Part shown: positions 11,938-23,616 of the stretch, piece after piece
How the letters are laid out: each line of letters starts with the position of its first letter
How positions within the stretch are numbered: position 1 is the first letter of the stretch
Assembly: GCA_023052935.1 (NCBI GenBank)
Contig: CM041292.1
Span: forward strand, 133,128,951 to 133,192,950
Reading direction: 5' to 3'
DNA: 64,000 nt
Source: Piezodorus guildinii
Taxonomy: Eukaryota; Arthropoda; Insecta; Hemiptera; Pentatomidae
Made by a program: the position numbers and the translations under genes
The notes under the pieces: model-generated
The model's database searches: none
What the model was told of the DNA's origin: nothing
Seen by the model: the letters and a program-made list of their open reading frames with translations, nothing else

Positions 11938-12442
11938 AATTTGAGGGTTTACGTTTCAAGATGCGTATAATCCGTATAACGAATAAAAAAACATCCGTTT
12001 GTCCGCCGTCCGCGGCACATCTCCGAAACTACTGGACCAATTTTTTTGAAATTCGCCACAAAAATACTAGTCCTTTCAACGATGATCCTAACACCTATCA
12101 TCCAATATAATCTCGCTTATATATACGCTTGTAACTACGCTATTTTCGAAGATAGAAAAAAAATCATTATTTTGTTTTCCAAAAAACCGCGAATAATTAT
12201 ATAAAATAGAAAAAAAAAACGAAAAATTAAAATCTCGCTTAATGAATACAATTGTAACTACGTTATTTTCGAAGATAGAAAAAAAAATGTTTTTTTAAAA
12301 TTATTGTTTTTTAATAATTATATAAAAGAAAAAAAAAAAGAAAATGATTTATATTTTCCACATAAATACTCTTATAACTAAGTTATTTTTGAAGATAGAG
12401 ATAAATGTGTGCGGAGTTTTAGAATCAGTAAAGCGCGATAAA

Positions 12443-12479
<37 letters not shown>

Positions 12480-12757
12480 TACATGTCAATAATACAATGA
12501 AAAGGAATAGAAACTTTATTAGCACCAAAACAATTATCTTGAACTAATGATTTACGTTATACACTCGGTAACGACAAACTAAACTTTGCCATTCACAAGT
12601 AGATAGCAAATCATCCCAATGCTATTCTCCAAAAAAAAGTTTGGACTAAATGAAAAAAGAATCATTGAATTTGGTTAACAACTAGCTTAGATATTGCGTT
12701 TTGAAATCAGTGGTAGTGTTATGATATGATGCTATGAATTAGTGCTTTTCATATTAC
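11938..12757 (+). repeat. Dispersed family X, copy 1, left part (split by LINE 1)
   Basis: It opens with TTTGAGGGTTTACGTTTCAAG and shares with 20550-21269 the blocks GTCCGCCGTCCGCGG, CCGAAACTACTGGACCAATT, repeated GAAGATAGAAAAAAA segments and the block ending CTTAATTGCCTAT. It continues at 17557-17631 after LINE 1. It contains an A-tract of about 33 bp at 12444-12476. No coding capacity is seen; it may be a non-autonomous DNA element. Confidence 0.75.
12444..12476. repeat. Poly(A) tract
   Basis: An uninterrupted A-run of about 33 bp within repeat X. Confidence 0.95.
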
Positions 12758-12769
12758 TTAATTGCCTAT
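12758..12769. repeat. Target-site duplication of LINE 1, left copy
   Basis: TTAATTGCCTAT, repeated exactly at 17545-17556. The undisturbed sequence at the same point of repeat X copy 2 (around 21190) has one copy, TTTATTGCCTAT. Confidence 0.9.
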
Positions 12770-13080
12770 TTATTTTAATTTCTTTATTTCCAGATCGGCT
12801 GCGTGAGCCATACATGGTTTTTTTAACATAAAAAGAATAGTTACAACTGGTAACAATAGAAAAAGTTGGGGTATAGTCTCATACACAAGACACCCGTAAC
12901 GATAATACATTTATAATTATTCATGAAAATGGAATAATGAATTAAATTAATAACAGAACGAATGAATAAAATACAAATTAAAGAGAAAAAAAAAAAAAAA
13001 AAGAAGAAAAGTAATGAATATACAAAATAATATGAAGTTCGCTGCAAGAATATAAATTATAAAAGTAAAATTGATTTGTC

Positions 13081-13270
13081 TTTAAAATAAAAAAAATAAA
13101 AAATAAATAAATAAAAATAAATAAATAAATAAAATAAAATAAAAATAAAATAAAATAAAATAAATAATAATAATAATATATATAAAGAAATAAAAAAAAA
13201 TAATAATAATAAATAAAATAAAAAAATATATATATAAAAATAAAATAAAATAAAAATAAACCAACAAGAT
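13081..13270. repeat. A/T low-complexity tract in the LINE 1 3' UTR
   Basis: Nearly pure AAAT/AAAAT/AAT repeats over about 190 bp. Unlike a poly(A) tail, the tract is T-rich in the sense of the element. Confidence 0.9.
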
Positions 13271-13307
13271 TAAATAATATGAGGCTTATAAAAGGAAATA
13301 ATAATAT

Positions 13308-16039
13308 TTATAAAATGTCTTGTAGAAGCCTGGGTTTGAGCCTGCGAGATGAAGTTGGAACTCCTATGTTGTATGCCACTGCACCTCTAACTGCTGGTAG
13401 CTGGGAGTGGTATTTTCTGAAACGGTTTTTGATAAAATCTTCGATGTATTCTACATGTAGCTCGCGGTGTAGTTGACTATTCCTGATGAACCATGGAGCA
13501 TCTACGGCTATTCTTAATATTTTGTTTTGGAATACTTGTAATTTTTTTCTTTTCGTTGAGGAAGCAGCTCCCCACACTTCACAACCATACATAAGTAGTG
13601 GCCTTAATATAGTTTTATAAAGAAGAATTGTTGTTTCGGGTTTGAGATTTGATTTTCTATTGAGGATCGGGTACAGCATTGCCAGTCTTGCATAGGTCTG
13701 GGTTAGTTTGATGTTAATGTGGTGGTTCCAAGTGAGGCGGCGATCGAGGTGAACTCCAAGGTATTTCACTGCTTCGTCGGCAGGGATCCATGGTAGCTTA
13801 TTACGTTAAGCATCAGTTCAGGTGGATCCGAAGGTCGTCTTAATGTAAATATTTTCGATTTGCATTTTTGTAGATTTAGACTTATCTTCCATTTGGTGAG
13901 ATATTTTTCCAAGTCTATGAGGTGGCTTTGAAGGGTATTACGGGCAATAACAATATCTTCATGCTGAGAGAAAACTGCCGTGTCGTCAGCAAACATAGCA
14001 ATGGAGGTATATGTAGACTGGATGATATCATGGAGGTAAAGGTTAAAGAGGATGGGAGAAAGAACAGAACCTTGCGGAGTACCGGCTTGGATGGGTCTGA
14101 TAGTGGAGATGGAGTTGTTTATTCTTACTGTAAATGAACGACTGCTGAGGAATGAGAGGAGGATGTCGTAGAGATATTTTGGAGTACCGATTTTTTTCAG
14201 TTTGTACAGTAGTCCACTATGCCAAACTTTGTCAAATGCCTGTTTAAAATCGAGAAATGTTACTAGAGTATGTTTTTTCGTTTCATAACCATTAACTATA
14301 AATTCTGCAAGTCGCGATAGTTGGTGAGAAGTGGAGTGACCAAGCTGAAAGCCGAATTGAAATTCCGGAATGATTTTGTTAGATTGTAGAAGGATGAAAG
14401 GCGACTATTTATAACTGACTCTAGTAATTTCCCCAAGATAGGTAAAAGACTTATGGGCCTGTAGCTGTTAACTTGATTTGCTTTTTTGCCTGGCTTGTGA
14501 ACTGCAATTAATACCGCTTTCTTCCAGGAATCAGGGAAATATCCGATGCGTAGGCAACTATTGAATATTGTAGTGATTAAGACAATAGCTTTTCTGGGCA
14601 ATTTTTTAAGAGCAATAGCTGGAATCAAGTCATGTCCTGGACTTTTCTTTGTTTTGATTCTGAAAATTAGCTCTTTTATTTCTCTAGGAGTCGTAAATTT
14701 CAGCGGAAGTTCAGCTGTGAGTAACTTTAACTGTAAAAACTCAGTGATGTACTTATAACTCTCTGGATCGCTTCTTGTCGAACAACTTTCGTATTTTGCG
14801 TCAGAGAATGTTTTTTCAAAATAGTCAGCAAAGGCTTCGGCTTTATCTTGGTCACCGGAGATAAATGTACTGCCCTCTATTAAGCTGGGGATGGTATCTT
14901 GTTTCTTCAAAAGGCGCTTAGTAGCCTTCCAAAGAGATTGGTCTCGAGGGTCCAGATCTGCGACATATTCTTTGTAATTAGAAAGTGTTAGTTCGTCCAG
15001 TTCTTGTTTGACAACTCGTCTGAGATAATTCCATTTACGTTTGTCTATTGGATTTCTACTTCGCATCCACCGTCTTCTTATAATATTTTTTTCCCTTATT
15101 TTGGACAGAATGGAATTTGGTATGCTGTTTTTGAATAATTTTTTTTTGGAACGGAATGTCTGAATAGTTGATTCTGTTACACAATTTGCTATTAATTTCG
15201 TCAGATGTTCTATGGTTACATCAATTTCCTGACGGTTTGAAAGATTGTTCTTAAGTAAAACATTATGAAATATTAAGTTTTTATACCTGTCCCAGTCAAT
15301 TATTCCTCTAATGAGAGAATTTCTAGATGGTATTTCTTGAACTTTGATGGAAAATGAAATTAATACGGGGATATGATCCGAATTTAAAGCAGATATTGTT
15401 TGGCATGATACTGGTAAATTTATATTTTTAGATAAAACAATATCTAAAATATCAGGTATACAACCATTTCTAAAAAATGTAGGTTCCGTAGGCGCTAAAA
15501 TTTGTATATTATGCTTAGAAGTGATGTCTAGCAATTTACTACCGTTTTGATTTGTTTTCCGACACCCCCAGAAGATATGTTTACTGTTCATATCACCTAT
15601 TAGTAGAGCATGTTCTCTATCAGGCAATAAGTTTAAAATTTCATCTTCTCGAAGTTTCTTGTTAGGTGGTTTGTAAGCAGCTGTGATGATTGTACTGGGT
15701 GATGAGTTTAATCGAATCGAGATGGCTTCCATATTAACTAATGCGGGAAGAATATTTTCTGAAAAGCTTATTATTATTATTATTTTATTATTTTTATTAT
15801 TATTTATTATTTTTTATTATTAGCGCCACTCCTCCTGATGCTTTTGTACTATTTCTGTCATTCCTCAAAGTTTTATAGCCAGGTATATGAAATTTATTGT
15901 TTGTAGAAAGATGTGTTTCAGATATACAGGCTATATCAATAGAGTAGGTTTCGAGAAAAATTCTAAATTCGCTCTTTTGTGAAACAATACCGTAAGCATT
16001 CCAATTTAATATTTTTAATTTCTTTAATTCACAAGCCAT
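13308..16039 (-). pseudogene. LINE 1 ORF2, endonuclease and reverse transcriptase, broken
   Basis: Starts at ATG 16039 with an APE-type endonuclease: LNWNAYGI, then CISETHL, then (after a frame break) LLIGDMNSKHIFWGC and NSDHIPVL, the conserved substrate and catalytic Asp/His strings. Reverse transcriptase follows with KTKKSPGHDLIP, SYRPISLLP, QAGTPQGSVLSP and the catalytic FADD box near 13985. The thumb and C-terminus end near 13308. Breaks: a stop inside an AAT-rich tract at 15769-15822; a frameshift near 14390; and a one-base frameshift near 13800. Pieces are open at 15800-16039, 14296-15732, 13766-13996 and 13308-13769. The family's product nicks the target and copies its RNA there. No RNase H domain is seen, consistent with the jockey clade. 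Confidence 0.9.
15769..15822. repeat. (AAT)n-type tract inside the LINE 1 endonuclease
   Basis: ATT/TTATT repeats on the plus strand; in sense, AAT/AAATAAT repeats that end the first ORF2 segment in a TAA stop. The tract falls in the lysine/asparagine-rich position after GGVALIIKNN. Probable replication-slippage expansion. Confidence 0.85.
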
Positions 16040-16170
16040 AAGAGGTAATTAAAGACGGTGGCTTTAAAGAAATAACATAATATACGTAGGAAAATATAAA
16101 TACAGTTACATTATAAATACAATAACAAGCTAGGGAGATAGTATTAGCAGTAGATAGGCTAATGTTTACA

Positions 16171-17394
16171 TTAAGGCCCATTTGTAAAGAAGGAGGTAAC
16201 TAGTGAGCTTAGCTGGGACATTATTTGTGATAAGTACGGTTTAATAGCGTCTATAATGATTTTTGTGATAGTCGTTAAAATATTTTCGCTGTTAACTTCG
16301 GGAGTCGGTTTTTGTTGTGGTTGTGGAGCTCGATCTGGTGACAAGACTGATGAATAAGAGACAGCTCCTGTAGCCCTTCTAGCTGGCTTAAATGTAGTTT
16401 CTTTATTACTTGTGCTACTATTTATTTCTCCAACAGGTGAGCTAATTTTATTTTTAATTAATTGATAATATGAGCATCCTTTATAATTAGCTGCATGCGC
16501 CTGTTTACAATTGACACAATACGGCTTATCTGTATATTTTAGAGGGCATTTTGAAAAGTGATGTTTTTCCTTACACTTTACACATCTAGGCTCTAGACGA
16601 CAATAATTTTTTGTATGACCGTACCTTTGGCAATTGGTACACATAACTATATCGGTTTTGTTTTTAGGTTCTACTGTAATAAGGGCATGGAAAATATTAT
16701 CGAGTTTAAAAATATCTTTAGCCTTATCATTATTTACTAAAGTGACAGAACAAAGTGGGGTGGGTATTTTATCCTTATTTAGAATTCTGGAAACGTGTAA
16801 AACTTCAAAATGTTTTGCGATTAATTCAGCCTTTAATTCGTCATCTTTGATAGAATAGGGCACCTTTCTTATAACAACATTTAAATTTTTATTAGTTTCG
16901 ATAGAGAAAGTGTGGTATTGAATTTTTTCTTCATCGTAATATTTGGTCATTGTTTTAAAGTCTTCCGCTGTAGTGAGCATAATTTTAGTGCTATTGCCGG
17001 AGAGTGTTGTAGTAAAAGGACTTAAACAAAGTGCATTTAAGTCATTTAAAAGAAGTTTGTAGTTGTTAGCATTGTGCAAAAATATCGGGGGAATTTTGTT
17101 TGTTTTACGTAAGATATCATTATTTTCGCCATCTTGGACACTGTTTTGGCTAACTGCAGTGGGATTATTAGATGATAATTCTTGTTCTCTAAGTAACTGA
17201 AATCGATTACTCACTTTTATTGGTGATATATCCTGATAATATTTTCCCATCTTTTTAACTGGAGAAAGGTTTGGTGGAGTACCTTCGTAATTGCGTTTTT
17301 TAGAATTAAATTCTTCTTGAACTAGTTCATCGAGTTCCGGAGAACTCTGTTGAGAACAGAGTGGCGTTACTCCTGCCTCATCGCCCTTTGTCAT
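16171..17394 (-). CDS. LINE 1 ORF1, Gag-like nucleic-acid-binding protein
   Basis: A 407-residue frame without interruption, starting at an ATG about 150 bp from the element's 5' end. Residues about 251-306 hold three zinc-knuckle motifs of the CCHC type (first CTNCQRYGHTKNYC; second CVKC...HHFSKC; third CVNCKQAH...GC), the standard arrangement in jockey-clade Gag. Upstream, around residues 160-240, lies an RRM-like/PRE_C2HC-like region preceding the knuckles, with a VVIRKVPYSIKDDELKAEL segment. In this family ORF1 binds the element's own RNA and helps form the ribonucleoprotein. The N-terminal 100 residues are polar and probably disordered, and the C-terminus is Ser/Pro-rich. The reading frame is intact although ORF2 is broken, which suggests recent loss of activity. 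Confidence 0.88.
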   Translation of the reverse strand: MTKGDEAGVTPLCSQQSSPELDELVQEEFNSKKRNYEGTPPNLSPVKKMGKYYQDISPIKVSNRFQLLREQELSSNNPTAVSQNSVQDGENNDILRKTNKIPPIFLHNANNYKLLLNDLNALCLSPFTTTLSGNSTKIMLTTAEDFKTMTKYYDEEKIQYHTFSIETNKNLNVVIRKVPYSIKDDELKAELIAKHFEVLHVSRILNKDKIPTPLCSVTLVNNDKAKDIFKLDNIFHALITVEPKNKTDIVMCTNCQRYGHTKNYCRLEPRCVKCKEKHHFSKCPLKYTDKPYCVNCKQAHAANYKGCSYYQLIKNKISSPVGEINSSTSNKETTFKPARRATGAVSYSSVLSPDRAPQPQQKPTPEVNSENILTTITKIIIDAIKPYLSQIMSQLSSLVTSFFTNGP

Positions 17395-17544
17395 TAATTA
17401 ATGTGGTATATTAACACATTAAGTAAATGACAATTCAAAATATAAAAATAAAAGAAAAATAGAAAACTATGAACATAAAAATCTGGGTTAAAGTCACTGC
17501 ACTACTATGAACAACCGCACTCTATGAAAGCTAGAGGCCAACTG

Positions 17545-17556
17545 TTAATTGCCTAT
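17545..17556. repeat. Target-site duplication of LINE 1, right copy
   Basis: Exact match to 12758-12769. Confidence 0.9.
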
Positions 17557-17631
17557 CAACAGCCTTATAAACAGTTATGCCCCAATATTGTTATTTGGAA
17601 ATAATAAAACATTGTGTAATAAATTGCAGCG
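17557..17631 (+). repeat. Dispersed family X, copy 1, right part
   Basis: Matches 21196-21269 from AAACAGTT to TAATAAATTGCAGCG, resuming exactly where the left part stops at the LINE insertion. Confidence 0.85.
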
Positions 17632-18724
17632 TTTTTTGTTTTCTACTCATATCCAGAAATATCGGTAATTCGCATTTAACTTACGGTTCCTTGATAATAT
17701 AAATTATGGGGATTCTGCTACATCATTATTCCGTACAAAATAAACACATGATTTGTATGTTATATTTATTACTAATTCAACAAGACAAGATTGATGAAGG
17801 TTTCTGAGTTCTATGAAAGGTGTAAAGTTTCTAGAGCAAAGATGATTTGGGAATGGTCATCTCCAATCTCAAGAATATATGCCGACCTCAAAATTTATTC
17901 AAATCTAATAAAAAACGTAAAAATAATTATATGCCACAGCCGGTAATCGAAAACGAGCTAGAATATTAGTTACATGGTGCTAAATACCTCCTTTATATTA
18001 ATTTCAATTCCATTAATACAGACGAATTTCTTCTGATTAAAATAAAACTCTATATTAAAAAACTAAATGTTTTAATATTTGTTCGTATTATTGTGGCTAC
18101 TTAGCTGTCTATAGTACTTCTAAGACACTATTTAAATTAGTAATATAATTAAATAAGAGTATTGCTCATCTCCGTTACTCTTAATACAATATTACACAGT
18201 TATGAATGAATATACACTATGACATGAATTTAGTTATAAAATAAAATAAAATTTATCATAAAACAAATTAACAGAGGACTATGACTTATAATTAAAGGAA
18301 TCTAATAATTTATAAAAATTGGATTCTAACATTGAAGCTGAACCAATAATAGGGACAATTAAGAAGGCATGACTTCCATTTCATACTTCACTGATTTCTA
18401 AAAGTTTCTTGGGACTTACATTAGCTATAATTGGGATTATAGCTTCAAAAGAGGGTCCCGATTTTAATTAAAATTAATTAATTAATGCAAATAGAATCGT
18501 TTCCCAATTTAATAGATTTCTAAGGATTTGAAATTAGACGCTGAAAATCATCTTGTAGAGGGAATGGAAGATAGAATTTCAATTATAGTGATTAAATACG
18601 CATACAAAAGAAAATAGTTGCTACATATTATTAAAAATAAAGGCTACAATTTACTTTAACTGTTATTTAATTTTTTCAGTTCTAATAATAAATGTCATAT
18701 TAACACCTAAATAATTTAAATAGA
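17632..18724. other. AT-rich stretch
   Basis: No gene or repeat recognised. Confidence 0.5.
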
Positions 18725-18995
18725 ATATTAAAAACCCGGTGATCACAACACACGACTTTCACTCACCTCCGCTCTTTTATTTAGAGATGAAATATATACC
18801 CTAGATAAGTAAAAAGATTAAAAAATTAATTAAATTGTGTTTAAAGTTAATTTAAAAAAATTGAAAATTGTGTTTTGTTAAATAATCCAATATATTATTA
18901 TATAAAAAAAAAGTTAGTTTCATCGTATTTTCATTAATCTCCATGAACTATTAAAATTGTATAAATAATATACTATTTTTTCTAGAATCCTTAGC
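18725..18995 (+). mobile_element. Dispersed family Y, copy 2 (5' fragment)
   Basis: Opens with CCGGTGATCACAACACACGA and CTTTCACTCACCTCCG; includes TTTTTTCTAGAATCCTTAG, corresponding to the TTTTTTCTAAAATCTTCAG landmark. The rest of the family is missing. Confidence 0.7.
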
Positions 18996-20029
18996 TACTC
19001 ACCTAACCTAACTTGTTACAATATACGCCGCCTCGAATGCCTGCCTAGTTCTTCCTGCAATCACTAAACTTTTCTCTTTTGCCCTAATAACGAACTATTT
19101 TTAAACGTTCTATTTCCTTGCAAGTTTACCTTTTTTATTATGTTATATAGCATCCGAACGACTCCTAGTCTCACCACATTTTTATATCTATGGGATAAGA
19201 AAGCTCTCAAACAATTGTTTGACTGTTGGAGTGCCTCATCTAGGTCTACACAATAAGTTCAAGGAAACATAGACTAGAAAAGAGGAAATTCAAACTAGCT
19301 CAACAAACAGTCATTATTAAAATAAATTATTATGTGCTACTTATCACTTATATTGAATGATAAGGTCAAACTAGAGGAAGCCGCATATTTTGTAGTCACT
19401 TATTATTTCCTTAAATCTTAAATAGTACATGATAAGAACTAAAGACATTTTGCTGATAATATACCTATTCCAAGCACAGAATATCATTGAAAATCTATCA
19501 TAATTAAACATCATCATCAGCCGAAATATAGACATATATTGACAGAGCAATAAGGAACCAACTAGGATACCCTGGAGACATTGCCAAGACTAGAGGATGC
19601 TACACGTGTCAGATTGTCCTCTCATGAGTCCTGTAACAGCCTACTGATTAGTAATTCAAAATAGCCCCTCCCACCCTCCACTGTCACCCGTAGTCTATTG
19701 CTTTATTAGCCTGAGCTGTCATGCGTCCATACATAATTTCCACGACAAACGTATACAATACTATTTATAGTTAAACGGATTTCACAGGAAATAATCTGTC
19801 AGAAAACACTTTGACATATTAATTTACATTTCAAATGGATTTCCATCGTAGGAGCCCAATTAAGCACGCCACATGATATCATAGCATTTTCGCTAAACCA
19901 TTACTCAGTGTGAGATCTAAACTTATGCTCGCTATATCTAGAACGTAATTACTACTCAGTTTTACTATTCCTTTATCGTCCCATCAACCCTTTTCCGGCA
20001 GTTAACATTTTCCCCCCTTAGCCAGAGCA
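18996..20029. other. Unassigned stretch
   Basis: Moderately AT-rich. 19560-19760 is less AT-rich and repeat-free as far as I can see. No gene supported. Confidence 0.4.
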
Positions 20030-20345
20030 TAATCTTCAATCATTCCTTCGCATCACCTAAAAGTTCAAATCGTTCCACATAAGATATAAAAATCTTAAAA
20101 TTAATACGACTTATGGCTAATTTATATTGCACACGCCTAAGTTTCAAATCTTGTTTCCTTTTCTATTCCTGGTAATTCTGCATGGAGTCTGAAAATAAGA
20201 AGGCTTCTACATATTATGGTAAATTTTTCTACAAGTTTTTTTTTTTTTTTCATGTAATTTATCTAACAGAATATTTACTTGTTTTATTATCAAATAAAGT
20301 TGTAAATCTCAAATAACAAAAAAAAATATAAATAAAAAAATGAAC
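20030..20345 (+). pseudogene. Jockey-like LINE tail, family Z, copy 2
   Basis: A decayed C-terminal remnant (TTCCTGGTAATTCTGC region and AGTCTGAAAATAAGAAGG, matching the AAGATGTCATCGAGACC region of the 23.6-kb copy), then a 3' UTR ending TCAAATAAAGTTGTAAATCTC and an A-rich tail. Confidence 0.55.
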
Positions 20346-20549
20346 AAAAACAGGAAAGGTTTTGTCCAGTTTTCACTCACCAAAGGTTCTACGCCGACAT
20401 TACTCCAGTGATTCAGAAGATACACATATTATGCCTCAGACGACCATTCAATCTTACTGGTTCAACTGTAGTAATATTTTGGTATATTTTTTCAATATTT
20501 TTATTTTTTTTAACATTAATAAAAAATAAATTACCCCTTACAATTTGAG
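20346..20549. other. AT-rich stretch
   Basis: Nothing recognised. Confidence 0.4.
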
Positions 20550-21269
20550 GGAATACGTTTCAAGATATGTGGAACCCGAATACCTAATTTATATTAAAAA
20601 CACTTCATAATAGGATAATATAATAAAAAAAGTAGTTTTTCTGCTGTCCGCGGTATTTATCCGAAACTGTTGGACCAATTTTTTTTAAATTCACCACTAA
20701 CATAATAGGGCATGCAACATGATCGTAAAACCTAGACGTTGATATCAGCTGGTTATTTTTAAAATGGTGACCGATTAAAAGTGATTTAATTAAAAAACTC
20801 AATTATGTTTGATGATAGAGAAACAATTTATCAGTGTTTTAAAACCATAATTAATAAATAGAGAAGAAAAAAAAATTAAAATTAAAACCCATAAATACAC
20901 CCATAACTCAGTTTATTTTTAAGATAAAAAAAATAAGAAAAAATTTAAATTTTGCCTATATATATGATCGTAACTCCGTTATCCTGAAGACAGAGAAAAA
21001 AATGTAGAACGTTTTAGAATCACTATTGCACGATGGACAAAAAAATAAACAAATAAAACAAAGCTGATCCATATATATTCCTACAAAAAAAGAATCATTG
21101 AAATTAGGTCAAAACTAGCCGAGATTCAACGTTTTGAAATTAGCAGAGGTTATATTTCATTTTCCTTTTTATTATTTATTGTTTTTCATATTAGTTTATT
21201 GCCTATAAACAGTTTTACCCTGATATATTTATTTGGAAATAAAAAGGCATTGTGTAATAAATTGCAGCG
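20550..21269 (+). repeat. Dispersed family X, copy 2 (uninterrupted)
   Basis: Shares all main blocks with 11938-12757 plus 17557-17631, from TTTGAGGGAATACGTTTCAAG to AATAAATTGCAGCGG. It carries a single TTATTGCCTAT where copy 1 holds LINE 1, so it serves as the empty-site reference. Confidence 0.8.
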
Positions 21270-21655
21270 GTTTTAATTTTCGAATTCGTTCATTATCAAG
21301 CTATACAAATAATTAATTAGATTGATTATGATCTACTAAATATATCTGAATGTTTAGAATGTGTACAAATTCATAGATTGGTTAAATTTTCAACTTCAGA
21401 TTTATCACCGAATTTAGCCAAATGGAAAGAATTCCAATTTCGATACGGAGTAATTTTTTTGGAATGATTGCTCCGAGCTGGTATCTATTTGTATTGTCCA
21501 TGTTATATTTCTTTTTTGACTTATATCTCGGGGAGGGAGGGGGCAGAGGGAAAGGCCGGAAAAGGCAGATAAAATTTCATGGGCGATTGGAAGAGGGGGG
21601 CCGAGTTTTCGGAAAGGAAAAACCAGCCTGTGCGGGACTAAAACACAGCGATGCC
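21270..21655. other. Unassigned stretch, with a purine-rich, G-rich block
   Basis: 21520-21620 is unusually G-rich and purine-rich (GGGAGGGAGGGGGC). The 92-codon open frame at 21422-21700 has no recognisable domain. Confidence 0.4.
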
Positions 21656-21995
21656 AGGCAACAGCTCCCTGTTTCTGAAATATTGTTGTGGTATCGATGA
21701 TAATTTTCGAATACTGAATAGTCTCCTGATCCGAGTATAAAAGGAAACCTAGAAAAAAAAATTAACTGAACATAATCCCAAAAAAGGTTAAAATTTAGTT
21801 AATATTGTCAAGGTTATTATTTATTTTTTATCCTCATATGTTTACTTTGTATGGATGGTTTTCTATAATTCTAATACTGTCCTGGAGTTTGTATTATTTC
21901 TCAATAAATAAATAAAATATTTTAAAAAAGGTTTAGGTATGAATGATTATATCCAAACGGATTGATTAAAGCAGTGGTTCCCAAACAAAAATTTT
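21656..21995 (+). repeat. 340-bp direct repeat A, outer copy
   Basis: Matches 22615-22954 base for base as far as I compared, at a constant offset of 959 bp, and its reverse complement lies in the right arm at about 26860-27199. It ends in CAGTGGTTCCCAAAC, a hAT-like terminus, then breaks off one base into the inverted-repeat boundary. Confidence 0.92.
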
Positions 21996-22183
21996 ATAGG
22001 TTTTTTAACTAATATTCCATCTTGAATGATTAAAAAATTAAAAAAGACTGATTACAAAGATATGAAATTCGATTATGTATATTTGTAAATAAAACAAAAA
22101 AAAATTATATAGTTCATACTCATATATTTTTACAATCAAGAATGGATAACTTGGACGTTTAAAAAAAGTCATTTGAGCTCCTG

Positions 22184-22423
22184 TTAACACATGAAACAAG
22201 TAATAATAATAAAATAGTTTACAACACCGGAACACACTAAATATGAATTATCATTTAAAGTTAAAAGACTTCCAAAATACCTAATGTCCGTTTTTACTGG
22301 ATTAATATTTGTATCTTTAAAAAAAGGAAGCTCATTTATATTATTATTTTTTCTATTCTTGGTGTATTTATATACTATATATTTAACTTTTTTATTCATA
22401 ATAAATTCGTTCTTATTGAACAA
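22184..22423 (-). other. 79-codon open frame in the left arm, mirrored in the right arm
   Basis: The frame and its predicted product are identical to 27391-27630 on the other strand. It starts with ATG and is rich in Lys/Asn/Ile with two hydrophobic C-terminal segments. No family is recognised. Identity between the arms reflects recent duplication of DNA, not selection, so I treat this as a chance frame that should not be annotated as a gene without transcript evidence. Confidence 0.25.
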
Positions 22424-22930
22424 ATAAATGGAAAATTGCCACTAAAACTAAATAGTAAATATTTATACTAAATAATAAATAATACAGTAACTATCATATT
22501 ACCTACACTAAAATACAGAAATATTAATAATGTGAACTATTTTTAGAAAACTCTTATTCTTATTATTGTAAGTTTGTTCTTATTATTTGTCATCTTATTC
22601 TTATCAGCGATGCCAGGCAACAGCTCCCTGTTTCTGAAATATTGTTGTGGTATCGATGATAATTTTCGAATACTGAATAGTCTCCTGATCCGAGTATAAA
22701 AGGAAACCTAGAAAAAAAAATTAACTGAACATAATCCCAAAAAAGGTTAAAATTTAGTTAATATTGTCAAGGTTATTATTTATTTTTTATCCTCATATGT
22801 TTACTTTGTATGGATGGTTTTCTATAATTCTAATACTGTCCTGGAGTTTGTATTATTTCTCAATAAATAAATAAAATATTTTAAAAAAGGTTTAGGTATG
22901 AATGATTATATCCAAACGGATTGATTAAAG

Positions 22931-22965
22931 CAGTGGTTCCCAAACAAAAATTTTTCGCGGACCCC
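22931..22965 (+). mobile_element. hAT-like terminal sequence
   Basis: CAGTGGTTCCCAAAC followed by a T-run and CGCGGACCCC, the kind of terminus found in hAT-superfamily elements. Mirrored at 26849-26883. No transposase and no 8-bp duplication are seen; flanks of the mirrored copies are inverted, not direct, so the second true terminus is not identified. Confidence 0.55.
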
Positions 22966-23616
22966 TTCATCGAAACAGTACAATGGTAAGGACCCTAAAA
23001 ATTAAATTAATCACAAATAAGAAAATCGCCTTTCTTTTCGAAAGTTACTATGTTGATATTAAATTTCAATCCACCGCACACTAAAATATCTTCTATACAT
23101 AACGTTAAAAACAGTTCTAGATTTTTAATTTAATATCATTTTTTATTTTACAAGTTAGAAAAGATTAGAATTATGTGATAAAAGAGCCTTAATAGTTAAA
23201 AAGTAATAAAATTCTCATCCCATGATGAAAATGAATGGTAAATAAATAATGATTGCACATTTTAAGTTTAATAAAGATGTGACTAATATCTTTATTTTTG
23301 TTTAGTATATCCTTTTTAATTATGGTAATTTTACAGGTTTATTATTTTAAAAATCTTACTATTAATATGTTACACCAAAATATAACTTACATATCGCATT
23401 TAATGCAGTCTAAAATTGCATATCAAATATACATTGAATTACAGTAAATAAATCTATCTTGACCGCAGTTAAAAACTATACAACAGGTAAAATTTAAATG
23501 TAAGAAATATAAATGTTTTTTTTAAAAAGTAACTGCTCAGTAATAGTCTTTTAATGGTATAATTTATTATTATAAAAAATAATAAAGTACTTATGTACTA
23601 TTTTACATTTAAATTT

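Larger units (their letters stand above)
12770..17544 (-). mobile_element. Near full-length jockey-type LINE (LINE 1)
   Basis: A complete element of about 4.8 kb bounded by 12-bp direct repeats. On the minus strand it starts CAGTTGGCCTCTAGC, the CAGT start common in arthropod jockey-like elements whose promoter is internal. It continues with a 5' UTR of about 150 bp, ORF1 (Gag), a 131-bp gap, ORF2 (endonuclease plus reverse transcriptase) and a 3' UTR of about 540 bp ending near an AATAAA. It is inserted within repeat X. ORF1 is intact, but ORF2 has three frame breaks, so this copy should be inactive. The 3' UTR carries an A/T-rich low-complexity tract (13081-13270) that is T-rich in element sense. 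Confidence 0.9.

Noticed and set aside
13082..13267. Phe/Ile/Tyr-rich 61-codon frame
   Set aside because: Translation of the A/T low-complexity tract in the LINE 1 3' UTR.
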